Assembly (NCBI GenBank): GCA_027310735.1
Contig: DAIDAH010000021.1
Span: forward strand, 1-18,512
Length of the DNA stretch: 18,512 nucleotides
Direction: 5' to 3'
Source of the DNA: Methylotenera sp.
Lineage (GTDB): Bacteria > Pseudomonadota > Gammaproteobacteria > Burkholderiales > Methylophilaceae
Each line of letters opens with the position of its first letter. Positions within the stretch are counted from its first letter, which is position 1. The notes below the pieces were generated by a model that worked only from the letters and a program-made list of their open reading frames with translations, had not been told where the DNA came from and ran no database searches. Position numbers and translations under genes: made by a program. This document shows, piece after piece, positions 1-7,373 of this stretch.

Positions 1-2
1 CT

Positions 3-965
3 GCCAGTAAAACCGTCGCTCTCGGCAAGGTTGCGCTGGTCGATACAAAAGACGACATCATTGCCGTTGGCCGCATTCCGGAAACACCTGGCATACTAAC
101 CATCCACTACCCAAGAGCGCTGATGCAACCAGCAGTTCTACAAAACCTTGCGATTGTGATCGCGTTGGGATTCCTTACGTTGCTGGTTGAGATTTTCATC
201 ATTCGCTCCATCTTGCAAAATCAGGTTGCCATTCCACTTTCTCGTTTGATTCGTGCGACAAAGCTGCTCGGGTCATCCAAAGATCGCTTGGATACCAGCG
301 ACCTACCGACACAATCCCAAGGTGAAGTCGGTGAGCTTGCGCGTGATTTTTCCCTCATGGCGAAAAATATTCAAGATGTACATGAACAATTAGAGATTAA
401 AGTTCATGAGCGCACAGTAGCACTTGAGGCTGCCAACCAGAAACTAATGGCACTAAGCGAGACCGACCAACTCACCGGTATTGCCAATCGCCGCTGCTTT
501 GACAAGGTGTTAGCAAGCGAATGGCGGCGCGCCCAACGCACAAGCAGTTGTTTAATGCTGGCAATGATCGATGTGGACTGGTTCAAGAAGTACAACGATC
601 ACTACGGACATCAGGCTGGGGATGATTGCCTGCGGAGTGTCGCCCAGACGATTGCGGCCCATACTAACCGCGCGGGCGACTTGGTTGCACGCTATGGTGG
701 TGAGGAATTCGCACTCATCATCACAACCACCAACCCAGAAAATACATTAACTTTCGCTCAGAGACTTTGCGAGGCGCTGGAAAAACTCAACTTACCGCAC
801 GCCATGTCAGAATTTGGGCATGTTACGGTGAGCATAGGCATTGCCTACACAACCAATGCAAAAGATACGTCGGCAGAAGATCTATTAAGAAAAGCGGATG
901 AGGCTCTTTACTCGGCCAAGGAACAAGGTCGTAATCAAGCTGTCCTATACGCTACTACTAGCTAG
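3..965 (+). CDS. Membrane-bound diguanylate cyclase, HAMP-GGDEF (5' partial)
   Basis: This enzyme makes cyclic di-GMP from two GTP at the inner membrane. The reading frame is open to the left edge, so the gene start and most of its periplasmic sensor region lie outside the window; the first in-frame ATG (123) is probably internal. Numbering from that ATG, the order is the end of an extracytoplasmic domain, a membrane helix (about 6-30), a HAMP linker (about 31-90), a short coiled coil (about 85-112) and a GGDEF domain (about 113-277). The domain starts with DQLTGIANRR (115-124), carries the metal-binding Asp150 and has an active-site GGEEF (192-196). RAGD (183-186), five residues before GGEEF, matches the RxxD inhibitory site, so both activity and product inhibition are expected. 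The sensed signal is not visible. The gene ends about 240 bases before a minus-strand tRNA gene. Confidence 0.93.
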   Translation, partial: ASKTVALGKVALVDTKDDIIAVGRIPETPGILTIHYPRALMQPAVLQNLAIVIALGFLTLLVEIFIIRSILQNQVAIPLSRLIRATKLLGSSKDRLDTSDLPTQSQGEVGELARDFSLMAKNIQDVHEQLEIKVHERTVALEAANQKLMALSETDQLTGIANRRCFDKVLASEWRRAQRTSSCLMLAMIDVDWFKKYNDHYGHQAGDDCLRSVAQTIAAHTNRAGDLVARYGGEEFALIITTTNPENTLTFAQRLCEALEKLNLPHAMSEFGHVTVSIGIAYTTNAKDTSAEDLLRKADEALYSAKEQGRNQAVLYATTS

Positions 966-1158
966 CGAAAAGGCCTTCATGTGAGAGCGAAAGCGCTAAT
1001 GCGCTAAGGTAGGTTTTTGATTGAGGGTTGATCGTTGCGCTAAATTTACAACTGAACATTATAACTACTGTAGTAGCAAACAACGCTAACTCTGCTCAAC
1101 ATTGATTCTGCTCCACTGCGTAAAGCAATGCCGTTGTCACGTTTCAGTCACGCACATG
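966..1158. other. Intergenic stretch between cyclase gene and tRNA terminator
   Basis: I see no credible gene here; the longest start-to-stop frames are under 20 codons. A short AGCGC/GCGCT hairpin follows the cyclase stop near 995-1010, with a small T-run a few bases further on, and is only a weak terminator candidate. An isolated TATAAT-like -10 box faces left at 1058-1063 with no good -35 partner. Confidence 0.4.
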
Positions 1159-1195
1159 AAAAAGCGGCTTAGAGGTATTTCACTCTAAACCGCTT
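1159..1195 (-). terminator. Intrinsic terminator of tRNA-Lys
   Basis: Read on the minus strand, AAGCGGTTTAGAG pairs with CTCTAAGCCGCTT (13 bp with one G-U pair) around an 8-base loop. A run of five T follows, two of them within the stem. It lies six bases beyond the encoded CCA end of the tRNA gene, which is where a tRNA terminator is expected. Confidence 0.87.
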
Positions 1196-1201
1196 GGATA
1201 T

Positions 1202-1277
1202 TGGTAGGGCGTGCGGGGATCGAACCCACGACAAACGGATTAAAAGTCCGCTGCTCTACCAGCTGAGCTAACGCCCC
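1202..1277 (-). tRNA. tRNA-Lys(UUU), CCA encoded
   Basis: A complete 76-nt cloverleaf folds by eye on the minus strand. It has a 7-bp acceptor stem, D stem GCTC/GAGC, a 5-bp anticodon stem GCGGA/TCCGT, anticodon loop CTTTTAA with anticodon TTT (plus-strand 1242-1244), a 5-bp variable region, T stem GTGGG/CCCGC with loop TTCGATC, discriminator A73 and an encoded CCA. The anticodon reads lysine AAA/AAG codons. The first acceptor pair is G1-U72 rather than the usual G1-C72; the other six pairs are intact, so I take the gene to be functional. It has its own promoter and terminator and is therefore a single-gene unit. Confidence 0.96.
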
Positions 1278-1354
1278 ATTTTACTAATGGGAAATACAGT
1301 AAATGTATTTCTGGTATTTCGCTTAGTGATTTGCGTCACTCAGGAAAGGGCGCA

Positions 1355-1383
1355 ATTATGCTAGAAACTTAGAGACTGGTCAA
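1355..1383 (-). promoter_or_regulatory. sigma70-type promoter of tRNA-Lys
   Basis: On the minus strand there is TTGACC (1378-1383), a 17-base spacer and CATAAT (1355-1360), followed directly by the GC-rich stretch TGCGCCC. Such a GC-rich discriminator is typical of stable-RNA promoters under stringent control. Transcription would begin near 1348, giving a precursor leader of about 70 nt. Confidence 0.75.
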
Positions 1384-1394
1384 CGACTAATTGT

Positions 1395-1433
1395 AAAAAA
1401 AGCCAACTTTTTGCAAAATTTATTTTTTAGCTT
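1395..1433 (-). terminator. Probable intrinsic terminator of ffh
   Basis: On the minus strand AAGCTAA pairs with TTGGCTT (7 bp, one G-U) around an AT-rich interior that can itself fold (TTTTGCAAAA), and a run of T follows. It lies about 90 bases past the ffh stop and just before the tRNA promoter, so it would insulate the two units. The stem is weak, hence the moderate confidence. Confidence 0.5.
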
Positions 1434-1520
1434 AGTCCTCAAACACTGGATTTTATTAGCCTCTGAAGCTATACGCTCTCTTTTTACTATATAGTTTCAA
1501 TGAGTTAATTACATTAAACA

Positions 1521-2885
1521 CTAACGCATACCTGGCATCTTGCCGCCCATCAAGTTACCCATGCTGCGCATCATTTTCGCCATGCCGCCTTTGGCAAACA
1601 TTTTCATCATTTTTTGCGTTTCTTCAAACTGCTTCAGCAAACGATTTACTTCTTGCACTTGCACACCACTACCATCTGCAATACGTTTTTTACGCGTAGC
1701 CTTAATAAGCTCTGGCTTACGGCGCTCTAGTGGCGTCATACTATTGATAATGCCTTCAATACGGCGCACAGCCTTATCTGCATCGTCTGGATTCATTTTG
1801 GCGGCCATACCAGCCATTTGGCTAGGCATTTTATCCATCAGCGCACCCATACCACCCATTTTGCGCATTTGCGACATTTGCGCTTTAAAGTCGTCTAAAT
1901 CAAAGTTTTTACCAGACTTAACTTTATCAGCAAGTTTTTGTGCTTCAGCCATGTCGACATTTTTGTGGGCTTGCTCAATCAGGCTCAGCACATCGCCCAT
2001 GCCCAGTACGCGTGATGCCATGCGCTCTGGATGGAATGGTTCCAGACCATCTACTTTTTCGCTGACGCCGATAAACTTAATAGGCTTGCCTGTGATGTGG
2101 CGCACAGATAAAGCCGCACCGCCGCGTGCATCACCATCCAACTTGGTAAGAATAATCCCAGTGAGCGGCAAAGTCTCGCCAAAGGCTTTTGCTGTATTAA
2201 CCGCATCCTGCCCCTGCATAGCATCCACAACGAATAATGTTTCAATCGGATTAAGCTGCGTATGCAACGCTTTGATTTCAGCCATCATGGCTTCATCAAT
2301 ACCTAAACGACCTGCAGTATCGAAAATCACCACGTCGTAATAACCGCGTTTCGCAAAGTCCAAGGTTGCACTAGCAATATCCGATGGCTTTTGATCAGCA
2401 CTACTGTCAAAACACTCAATGTCCAATTGTTTGGCGAGTGTTTTGAGCTGCGCTATCGCTGCGGGTCTGTAAACGTCAGCACTTGCAAGCAGCACTTTCT
2501 TTTTTTGTTCTTTTAATAATTTAGCAAGCTTGGCTGACGTAGTAGTTTTACCTGAGCCTTGTAACCCAGCCATTAAGATAATCGCTGGCGGTATAGCGGC
2601 TAGATTCAATCCGACATTAGCCTGCCCCATCAATGCAGTAAGCTCATCGTGCACCACTTGAATCACTGCTTGCCCTGGGGTTAGGCTCTGCAATACCTCT
2701 TGACCCTGTGCGCGCAATTTAACCTGTGCGATAAAATCTTTAACAACAGGCAGTGCAACGTCAGCCTCAAGCAAGGCCATACGCACTTCACGCATTGCAT
2801 CAGCGATGTTATCTTCGCTTAATCGCGCTTGACCGCGCAGATTCTTAATAACGCCCTGTAAGCGTCCGGTTAAATTTTCTAGCAT
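1521..2885 (-). CDS. ffh: Signal recognition particle GTPase Ffh
   Basis: Ffh is the protein subunit of the bacterial signal recognition particle. With 4.5S RNA it binds signal sequences of nascent inner-membrane proteins and delivers the ribosome to FtsY and SecYEG. The 454-residue length is the family norm. The N domain covers about 1-90. The G domain has the P-loop GLQGSGKTT (107-115), DTAGR (189-193) and TKLD (247-250) followed by GDARGG. The M domain (about 300-454) is rich in methionine, ending in a glycine/methionine-rich tail, as expected for the signal-peptide and 4.5S RNA binding region. All key GTPase residues are present. The gene is divergent from the ypjD/ccsA-like gene, an arrangement also known in other proteobacteria. 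No 4.5S RNA gene was recognised in the window. Confidence 0.98.
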   Translation of the reverse strand: MLENLTGRLQGVIKNLRGQARLSEDNIADAMREVRMALLEADVALPVVKDFIAQVKLRAQGQEVLQSLTPGQAVIQVVHDELTALMGQANVGLNLAAIPPAIILMAGLQGSGKTTTSAKLAKLLKEQKKKVLLASADVYRPAAIAQLKTLAKQLDIECFDSSADQKPSDIASATLDFAKRGYYDVVIFDTAGRLGIDEAMMAEIKALHTQLNPIETLFVVDAMQGQDAVNTAKAFGETLPLTGIILTKLDGDARGGAALSVRHITGKPIKFIGVSEKVDGLEPFHPERMASRVLGMGDVLSLIEQAHKNVDMAEAQKLADKVKSGKNFDLDDFKAQMSQMRKMGGMGALMDKMPSQMAGMAAKMNPDDADKAVRRIEGIINSMTPLERRKPELIKATRKKRIADGSGVQVQEVNRLLKQFEETQKMMKMFAKGGMAKMMRSMGNLMGGKMPGMR

Positions 2886-2954
2886 AATGTGCTCTTACAA
2901 AAATAGATTAAGCCAATTTTACATCAAGCTATTATGTTCTAAGTGTTTTTACGC

Positions 2955-2960
2955 CATAAT
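2955..2960 (+). promoter_or_regulatory. -10 box of the ypjD/ccsA-like gene, leaderless spacing
   Basis: CATAAT ends seven bases before the ATG at 2967, so transcription should start at or next to that A. The -35 element is poor (TTATGT at 2932-2937, 17-base spacing). There is no Shine-Dalgarno sequence before the ATG. The longer GTG start at 2943 would place this box inside the coding region. Confidence 0.45.
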
Positions 2961-2966
2961 TACACT

Positions 2967-3773
2967 ATGCAAGCATTAATTCCATATATTGTCGTCGTGT
3001 TTATCTATCTCGCCGTAGCGGCAGATTATTGGCGTGGCGCAAAAACACCTAACAACACTTACTCATTAAATCTCCATTCAGCTATGATAGCGCTGGGCTT
3101 AGTGGTGCATAGCTGGCTGTTATATCAAAACATTTTCAAAGACGCCTTTAATTTAAGCTTATTCAATGCCCTTTCAGCAATCTTTTGGCTCACGGTACTT
3201 ATTTACTGGCTTGCGGATTTAACACATAAACTAAACAGCCTTCAGGCCTTTGTACTCCCACCCGCTGCCATTTTCGCGCTGATGCCAGCATTTGGTATTG
3301 ACGACCATTTTTTACCGGCAAATGAATCAGCATTATTTTTAACACACATCACGATTGCGCTCTTGGCCTATAGCTTATTTACATTTGCTGCCTTGCATGC
3401 ATTACTGATGGCAATTGCTGAACGTAGCCTGCATAACAAACCAACCATCATCAAACTACCCAGCTTTCCACCTTTAATGATCATGGAAAGATTGCTATTT
3501 AGAGTAATTGGCTTGGGGTTTGCATTGCTGACTATTACAGAGATAAGCGGAATATTATTCTCTGAGCAAATATTCTCTAAACCAATGCAGCTTAATCATA
3601 AAACCATATTTTCAATTGCCAGCTGGTTTATTTATGGTTGGCTGCTATTTGGCCGCTACCAATATGGATGGCGCGGAGTAAAGGCTATACGCTGGACTCT
3701 TTCAGGCTTTGCGCTGCTTTTACTTGCCTACGTTGGCAGTAAATTCGTACTAGAAGTGTTATTACACCGATAG
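2967..3773 (+). CDS. ypjD: YpjD/CcsA-family cytochrome c assembly membrane protein
   Basis: This is a 268-residue polytopic inner-membrane protein with about eight hydrophobic helices, close in size to E. coli YpjD. The stretch around LNHKTIFSIASWFIYGWLLF, followed by GRYQYGWRGVKAIRW, is typical of the CcsA/YpjD branch; the conserved histidine there and another in THITIALLAYS are candidate haem ligands. I do not see the tryptophan-rich WWD motif of true haem lyases, so a haem-handling role is inferred from the family, not proven. I chose the ATG at 2967 over the GTG at 2943 because a -10 box lies between them and the ATG gives a normal N-terminus. The gene is divergent from ffh and convergent with the phosphatase gene downstream. 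Confidence 0.85.
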   Translation: MQALIPYIVVVFIYLAVAADYWRGAKTPNNTYSLNLHSAMIALGLVVHSWLLYQNIFKDAFNLSLFNALSAIFWLTVLIYWLADLTHKLNSLQAFVLPPAAIFALMPAFGIDDHFLPANESALFLTHITIALLAYSLFTFAALHALLMAIAERSLHNKPTIIKLPSFPPLMIMERLLFRVIGLGFALLTITEISGILFSEQIFSKPMQLNHKTIFSIASWFIYGWLLFGRYQYGWRGVKAIRWTLSGFALLLLAYVGSKFVLEVLLHR

Positions 3774-3817
3774 AATTCCACGCTTGAAAAAGAGCGAAAC
3801 CCTATACACTTACCCGC

Positions 3818-4486
3818 TTATCGTAAACTAATGCTTGGCCAACCTTGTTGCGCCGCATACTCTGTCAAAGTTGGATCCGCATCGACAGCAACGGGATGAC
3901 TCACCAATTTCATTAATGGTAAATCATTGTGTGAGTCGCTATAAAAATAGCTTTCTGTGAAGTCTGACAACTGCTGACCGCGCTCAGCTAACCATTGATT
4001 CAAGCGCGTCACTTTGCCTTGCTGGAAACTAGGCACACCTGCCACACCACCCGTAAACTGACCACCAATCTCTTCTGGGTCGGTACCGATTAAATTATCG
4101 ATACCATAGGCTGTGGCGATTGGCTTAGTAACAAAACTATTGGTCGCAGTAATCACCAACATCAGATCACCTTGCGCACGGTGCTTATCAACCAGCGCCT
4201 GCGCCTTAACCGTCATCATTGGACGAATCACACGCTCCATATACTTGTTATGTAACACATCTAAAAACTCGCGCGGATGCTCACTAAGTGGCTTAAGTTG
4301 AAACTCCAAAAACTTGTAAATATCCAAGTTACCATTTTTATAATCCTGATAGAACTGCTCATTGCGCTCATGATGCGATTTTGCATCCAACAACCCTTCT
4401 TCGATTAAAAACAAGCTCCAGTTATAGTCACTATCGCCCGCCAAAAGGGTGTTATCAAGATCAAATAAAGCTAAATTTTGTTTCAT
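3818..4486 (-). CDS. HAD-superfamily subfamily IB phosphatase (SerB-like)
   Basis: This is a cytosolic phosphohydrolase of 222 residues using an aspartyl-phosphate intermediate. HAD motif I is FDLDNTLL, with nucleophile Asp9 and acid/base Asp11. A helical cap follows (about 15-85). Motif II is Thr113 in ITATN, motif III is probably Lys158 in QQGK, and motif IV is SDSHNDLP (183-190) with metal-binding Asp184 and Asp188. All catalytic positions are intact. The layout matches the HAD-IB group that includes phosphoserine phosphatase, but the substrate cannot be read from sequence and other small phosphomonoesters are possible. It lies 66 bases downstream of the exporter gene on the same strand and may be co-transcribed with it. 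I see no clear promoter in that gap. Confidence 0.9.
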   Translation of the reverse strand: MKQNLALFDLDNTLLAGDSDYNWSLFLIEEGLLDAKSHHERNEQFYQDYKNGNLDIYKFLEFQLKPLSEHPREFLDVLHNKYMERVIRPMMTVKAQALVDKHRAQGDLMLVITATNSFVTKPIATAYGIDNLIGTDPEEIGGQFTGGVAGVPSFQQGKVTRLNQWLAERGQQLSDFTESYFYSDSHNDLPLMKLVSHPVAVDADPTLTEYAAQQGWPSISLR

Positions 4487-4552
4487 GTTCTATTTCTTTA
4501 ATGTTGAGTAAAGTTTAAAGTCAGTGATATATGTTAGTGAGTTAATGTAAGA

Positions 4553-5428
4553 TTAATCAGCTTTCTGCATTGCAGAAAGCACCAAAAACACGCCCACTAA
4601 AATCACGGCAAGTGCAATAAATTCCATACGAGTCACATGCTCATTCGCCAGCCAGATACCGACGGCGAAGGCAACCACGGGATTAACAAAGGTGTTGCTG
4701 CTAGCCACCAATGGACGTACCGTTTTAATTAGATATTGATAAGCACTATAAGCTACCAGTGAGCCGAGTACGATCAAAAACAACATTGCAACCCATGATT
4801 TCTGGCTAATGCTTTGCGGCCAAGCTTCGCCCTGCAAAGCACTCATAAGCAACAGTGCCAAGCCGCCCACCAGCATTTGAGTTGCACTAGCCATCAAACC
4901 TTGCGGCATCGCTAGGTGTTTACTCCACACAGATCCAAACGACCAACTCGCAGCAGCAAAAATCAATAATAGTGCGCTAGTTAAATCACCATGCAAGGTA
5001 CCACCAACATTTAACAAAACAATACCAACTAAACCAATGCCAATGCCCAACCATTCTTTTGTCGTGATTTTATGTCCCCACAATGAGGAAAAAATTGCCA
5101 TCCAAATAGGCGCGGTAGCTATAGAAAGTGCAGCTACACTAGATGAGATGGTCTGCTGCACATAACAAACGGTACCATTACCCAAAGCCGGCAATAACAA
5201 TCCAACAGCACTAGCACCTAACCACTGCCGCCTAGTCGGATTTTGCGAGCCCAGATAACGCATAACGCCATATAAAATCACTCCAGCTACCGTAAAGCGC
5301 AGTCCTGCCATCAAAAAGGGGGGGAAGCTTTCCATACCGAAGCGTATGGCGAGATAGGTCGAACCCCAAATAAAGTAAGTGCAAAATAACGCCAAGACAA
5401 TCCAGAGGCTTTGGTTCTTAGTAGGCAT
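4553..5428 (-). CDS. yedA: EamA/DMT-superfamily exporter, YedA-like
   Basis: This is a 291-residue inner-membrane transporter with about ten hydrophobic helices in two EamA repeats (about 9-140 and 152-285). The start of repeat 1 (YFIWGSTYLAIRFGMESFPP) and later blocks such as SWSFGSVWSKH and FVNPVVAFAVG resemble E. coli YedA closely; that family is annotated as metabolite or drug exporters, with substrates mostly unknown. The ATG start gives a short cytoplasmic tail before helix 1. It follows leuA by 90 bases on the same strand. A 24-base palindrome in that gap could end the leuA message or serve as an operator for this gene. Export of an amino acid or related compound would suit the neighbourhood, but nothing in the sequence demonstrates it. 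Confidence 0.9.
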   Translation of the reverse strand: MPTKNQSLWIVLALFCTYFIWGSTYLAIRFGMESFPPFLMAGLRFTVAGVILYGVMRYLGSQNPTRRQWLGASAVGLLLPALGNGTVCYVQQTISSSVAALSIATAPIWMAIFSSLWGHKITTKEWLGIGIGLVGIVLLNVGGTLHGDLTSALLLIFAAASWSFGSVWSKHLAMPQGLMASATQMLVGGLALLLMSALQGEAWPQSISQKSWVAMLFLIVLGSLVAYSAYQYLIKTVRPLVASSNTFVNPVVAFAVGIWLANEHVTRMEFIALAVILVGVFLVLSAMQKAD

Positions 5429-5460
5429 GCAGTTATACTTTCAAAAGACTATAACGTAGT

Positions 5461-5484
5461 TGGAGCGTAATAAATTACGCTCCA
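5461..5484. repeat. 24-bp near-perfect palindrome between leuA and the exporter
   Basis: Two 11-base arms, TGGAGCGTAAT and ATTACGCTCCA, are exact reverse complements separated only by AA. No T-run follows on either strand, so it is not a standard intrinsic terminator. As RNA it would form a 10-bp hairpin with a 4-base loop; as DNA it has the symmetry of a dimeric regulator site. It lies 33 bases before the exporter start. Confidence 0.8.
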
Positions 5485-5518
5485 TCACACTTAAGGAAAA
5501 CTGCTATATATAGACAAC

Positions 5519-7057
5519 CTAGATTTGTGGATGCGCACGCTCAAGCTTGCTGTGCAACTTGTTCAAACCATTTAAATAAGCTTTAGCTGAAGCAATTACT
5601 ATATCCGTGTCAGCACCCTGGCCATTCACAATACGGCCACCTTTAGAAAGGCGCACAGTGACTTCACCCTGAGCATCCGTACCACTGGTAATATTGTTAA
5701 CTGAATAAAGTTGCAACTCTGCACCGCTTTGTACAATATTCTCAATAGCCTTAAAAGCCGCATCTACAGGACCACCGCCATCTGATTCAGCTCGCTTTTC
5801 TACGCCACTTTCCGATAAAGTAAGAATCGCATGCGGCGTTTCACCTGTAATAGAAGCCACTTGTAAATAAACAAGCTTGAAGTACTCCGTTGCCTCAGAA
5901 ACAAACTCATCGCTCACTAAGGCATGCAAGTCTTCATCAAAAATTTCAGACTTTTTGTCAGCTAAGGTCTTAAAGCGTGCAAATGCGGCATTCAATAAAT
6001 CTTCAGTTTCAAGCTCAATACCTAATTCTTTCAAGCGTGTTCTAAACGCATTACGCCCAGACAACTTGCCCAACGTTAATTTGTTTGCACCCCAACCCAC
6101 ATCTTCGGCGCGCATAATTTCGTAGGTTTCGCGATGCTTCAATACACCGTCTTGGTGAATGCCAGACTCATGCGCAAACGCATTCGCACCCACAATCGCT
6201 TTATTCGGCTGCACCGGATAACCTGTAATAGTTGAAACTAATTTGGATGTCGGGACTATTTGTGTGGCATCAATGCTAGTGCTCAAATTAAACACGTCGT
6301 TACGCGTTTTGACTGCCATAACAACTTCTTCCAAGCTTGCATTACCTGCACGTTCACCCAAGCCATTAATCGTACACTCGACCTGACGCGCACCACCCAT
6401 AACTGCAGCCAATGAGTTTGCAACCGCCATACCAAGATCATTATGACAATGCGTAGACCATACAACCTTATCACTATTGGGCACACGAGCAATCAATTCA
6501 CGCATACGCTCACCCCAAGGGGCTGGAATAGAATAGCCAACAGTATCAGGTACATTAATTGTTGTAGCACCCGCTTGAATCACAGCATCAAATATTCGAA
6601 TCAAAAAGTCCATGTCAGAACGCACAGCATCTTCAGCTGAGAACTCCACATCACTCGTGTATTCCAATGCCCATTTAACGGCTTGTACGGCACGCTCTAC
6701 GACCTGATCTTCGGTCATGCGCAACTTATTTTCCATGTGAATTTTACTAGTTGCGATAAATGTGTGAATACGCCCACTAACAGCATGTTTAATAGCTTCA
6801 CCTGCACGACGCACATCGTTTTCACTCGCACGCGCCAATGAGCAAACCGTAGAAGTCTTAATGATTTTTGCAATTTCGGAGATTGCATCAAAATCACCTG
6901 GGCTAGCAGCGGCAAAACCCGCCTCGATCACGTTAACACCTAATTTCTCAAGCTGACGTGCAATGCGGATTTTTTCTTCCTTAGTCATTGCCGCACCAGG
7001 GCTTTGTTCGCCATCGCGCAAAGTAGTGTCAAAAATAATAATTTGTTCTTGTGTCAT
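5519..7057 (-). CDS. leuA: 2-isopropylmalate synthase LeuA (long form)
   Basis: This enzyme condenses acetyl-CoA with 2-oxoisovalerate, the committed step of leucine synthesis. Numbered from the upstream ATG at 7063, the catalytic TIM barrel starts with FDTTLRDGEQSPG (11-23, Arg16 and Asp17) and has the metal site HCHND (205-209), GLGERAGNASLEEV (234-247) and HESGIHQDG (298-306). The C-terminal part (about 395-514) is the leucine-binding regulatory domain that gives feedback inhibition. The length of 512-514 residues is normal for this class. I prefer the ATG at 7057 because the only Shine-Dalgarno match (AGG, 7066-7068) is 8 bases from it but 2 from the ATG at 7063, and the resulting N-terminus MTQEQIIIFDTTLRDG resembles E. 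coli LeuA. The gene lies downstream of pssA behind a long leader. Confidence 0.97.
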   Translation of the reverse strand: MTQEQIIIFDTTLRDGEQSPGAAMTKEEKIRIARQLEKLGVNVIEAGFAAASPGDFDAISEIAKIIKTSTVCSLARASENDVRRAGEAIKHAVSGRIHTFIATSKIHMENKLRMTEDQVVERAVQAVKWALEYTSDVEFSAEDAVRSDMDFLIRIFDAVIQAGATTINVPDTVGYSIPAPWGERMRELIARVPNSDKVVWSTHCHNDLGMAVANSLAAVMGGARQVECTINGLGERAGNASLEEVVMAVKTRNDVFNLSTSIDATQIVPTSKLVSTITGYPVQPNKAIVGANAFAHESGIHQDGVLKHRETYEIMRAEDVGWGANKLTLGKLSGRNAFRTRLKELGIELETEDLLNAAFARFKTLADKKSEIFDEDLHALVSDEFVSEATEYFKLVYLQVASITGETPHAILTLSESGVEKRAESDGGGPVDAAFKAIENIVQSGAELQLYSVNNITSGTDAQGEVTVRLSKGGRIVNGQGADTDIVIASAKAYLNGLNKLHSKLERAHPQI

Positions 7058-7065
7058 GGTCATTA

Positions 7066-7068
7066 CCT
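7066..7068 (-). promoter_or_regulatory. Shine-Dalgarno core of leuA, start-deciding
   Basis: AGG within AATTAGGTAATG lies 8 bases before the second ATG (7057) but only 2 before the first (7063), so it supports initiation at 7057. The sequence AATTAGGT can also pair imperfectly (7 of 8 bases) with the upstream ACCCAATT, which could mask the site. Confidence 0.55.
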
Positions 7069-7098
7069 AATTTTTATTCAGCATTATTTTAATTGGGT

Positions 7099-7124
7099 TA
7101 ACTTCTTGAAGTATGAAGAAGTTA
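7099..7124 (-). promoter_or_regulatory. Hairpin in the leuA 5' leader
   Basis: On the minus strand TAACTTCTT and AAGAAGTTA form a perfect 9-bp stem with an 8-base loop. An A-rich stretch follows rather than T-rich, so this is not an intrinsic terminator. It ends some 30 bases upstream of the leuA Shine-Dalgarno and is part of an apparently structured leader. Confidence 0.5.
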
Positions 7125-7228
7125 TCTTAAATGTTGCTCAAACTTATATTAACCTTAAGCGAGCATCTGACAGCATTTTTTAAGTGCAGTACAGTTCAAT
7201 ACAATGTGTAGGGGAGATAGTTTGCGCG

Positions 7229-7363
7229 CTAGCGCAGGGTACGAGCATGTAATGCGCCATTGCGAAGCGCAACTGGACGTAACGCAAATATTTTACGCAA
7301 CAATAATGCACTAGCAAGAACGCTAAGCACATGTGCAATATAGGAAATATGTGGATTCAACAT
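7229..7363 (-). CDS. Candidate leucine-rich leader peptide upstream of leuA (44 aa)
   Basis: This short frame runs from ATG to TAG in the gap between pssA and leuA. Ten of its 44 residues are leucine, including three consecutive leucine codons (TTA TTG TTG, codons 20-22) and further ones at 28, 33, 38 and 43; valine and isoleucine are also frequent. The first 22 residues are fairly hydrophobic and the rest is basic, ending HARTLR. A promoter with 17-base spacing lies so close that the transcript would have only about four bases before the ATG, and no Shine-Dalgarno is present, so translation would be leaderless. Codons near the end contain two TGCGC and GCGCA complementary pairs. Together this fits a leucine-sensing attenuator peptide; a small membrane protein is the main alternative. 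I do not recognise a family. Confidence 0.5.
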   Translation of the reverse strand: MLNPHISYIAHVLSVLASALLLRKIFALRPVALRNGALHARTLR

Positions 7364-7373
7364 GGTAGTTAGA

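Noticed and set aside
192..965. GGEEF instead of GGDEF as a sign of a degenerate cyclase
   Set aside because: GGEEF is a normal active variant, and the metal-binding Asp and RxxD inhibitory site are intact.
1540..2340. 266-codon open frame on the plus strand opposite ffh
   Set aside because: It lies wholly inside ffh, which has intact motifs throughout. The translated product is rich in Ser, Ile and Cys with no domain, as expected for the complement of a Met/Ala-rich gene.
6443..6640. Plus-strand frame of 65 codons inside leuA, and similar small frames at 5877-6125 and 6715-6915
   Set aside because: All lie within leuA, which is complete with all catalytic motifs.
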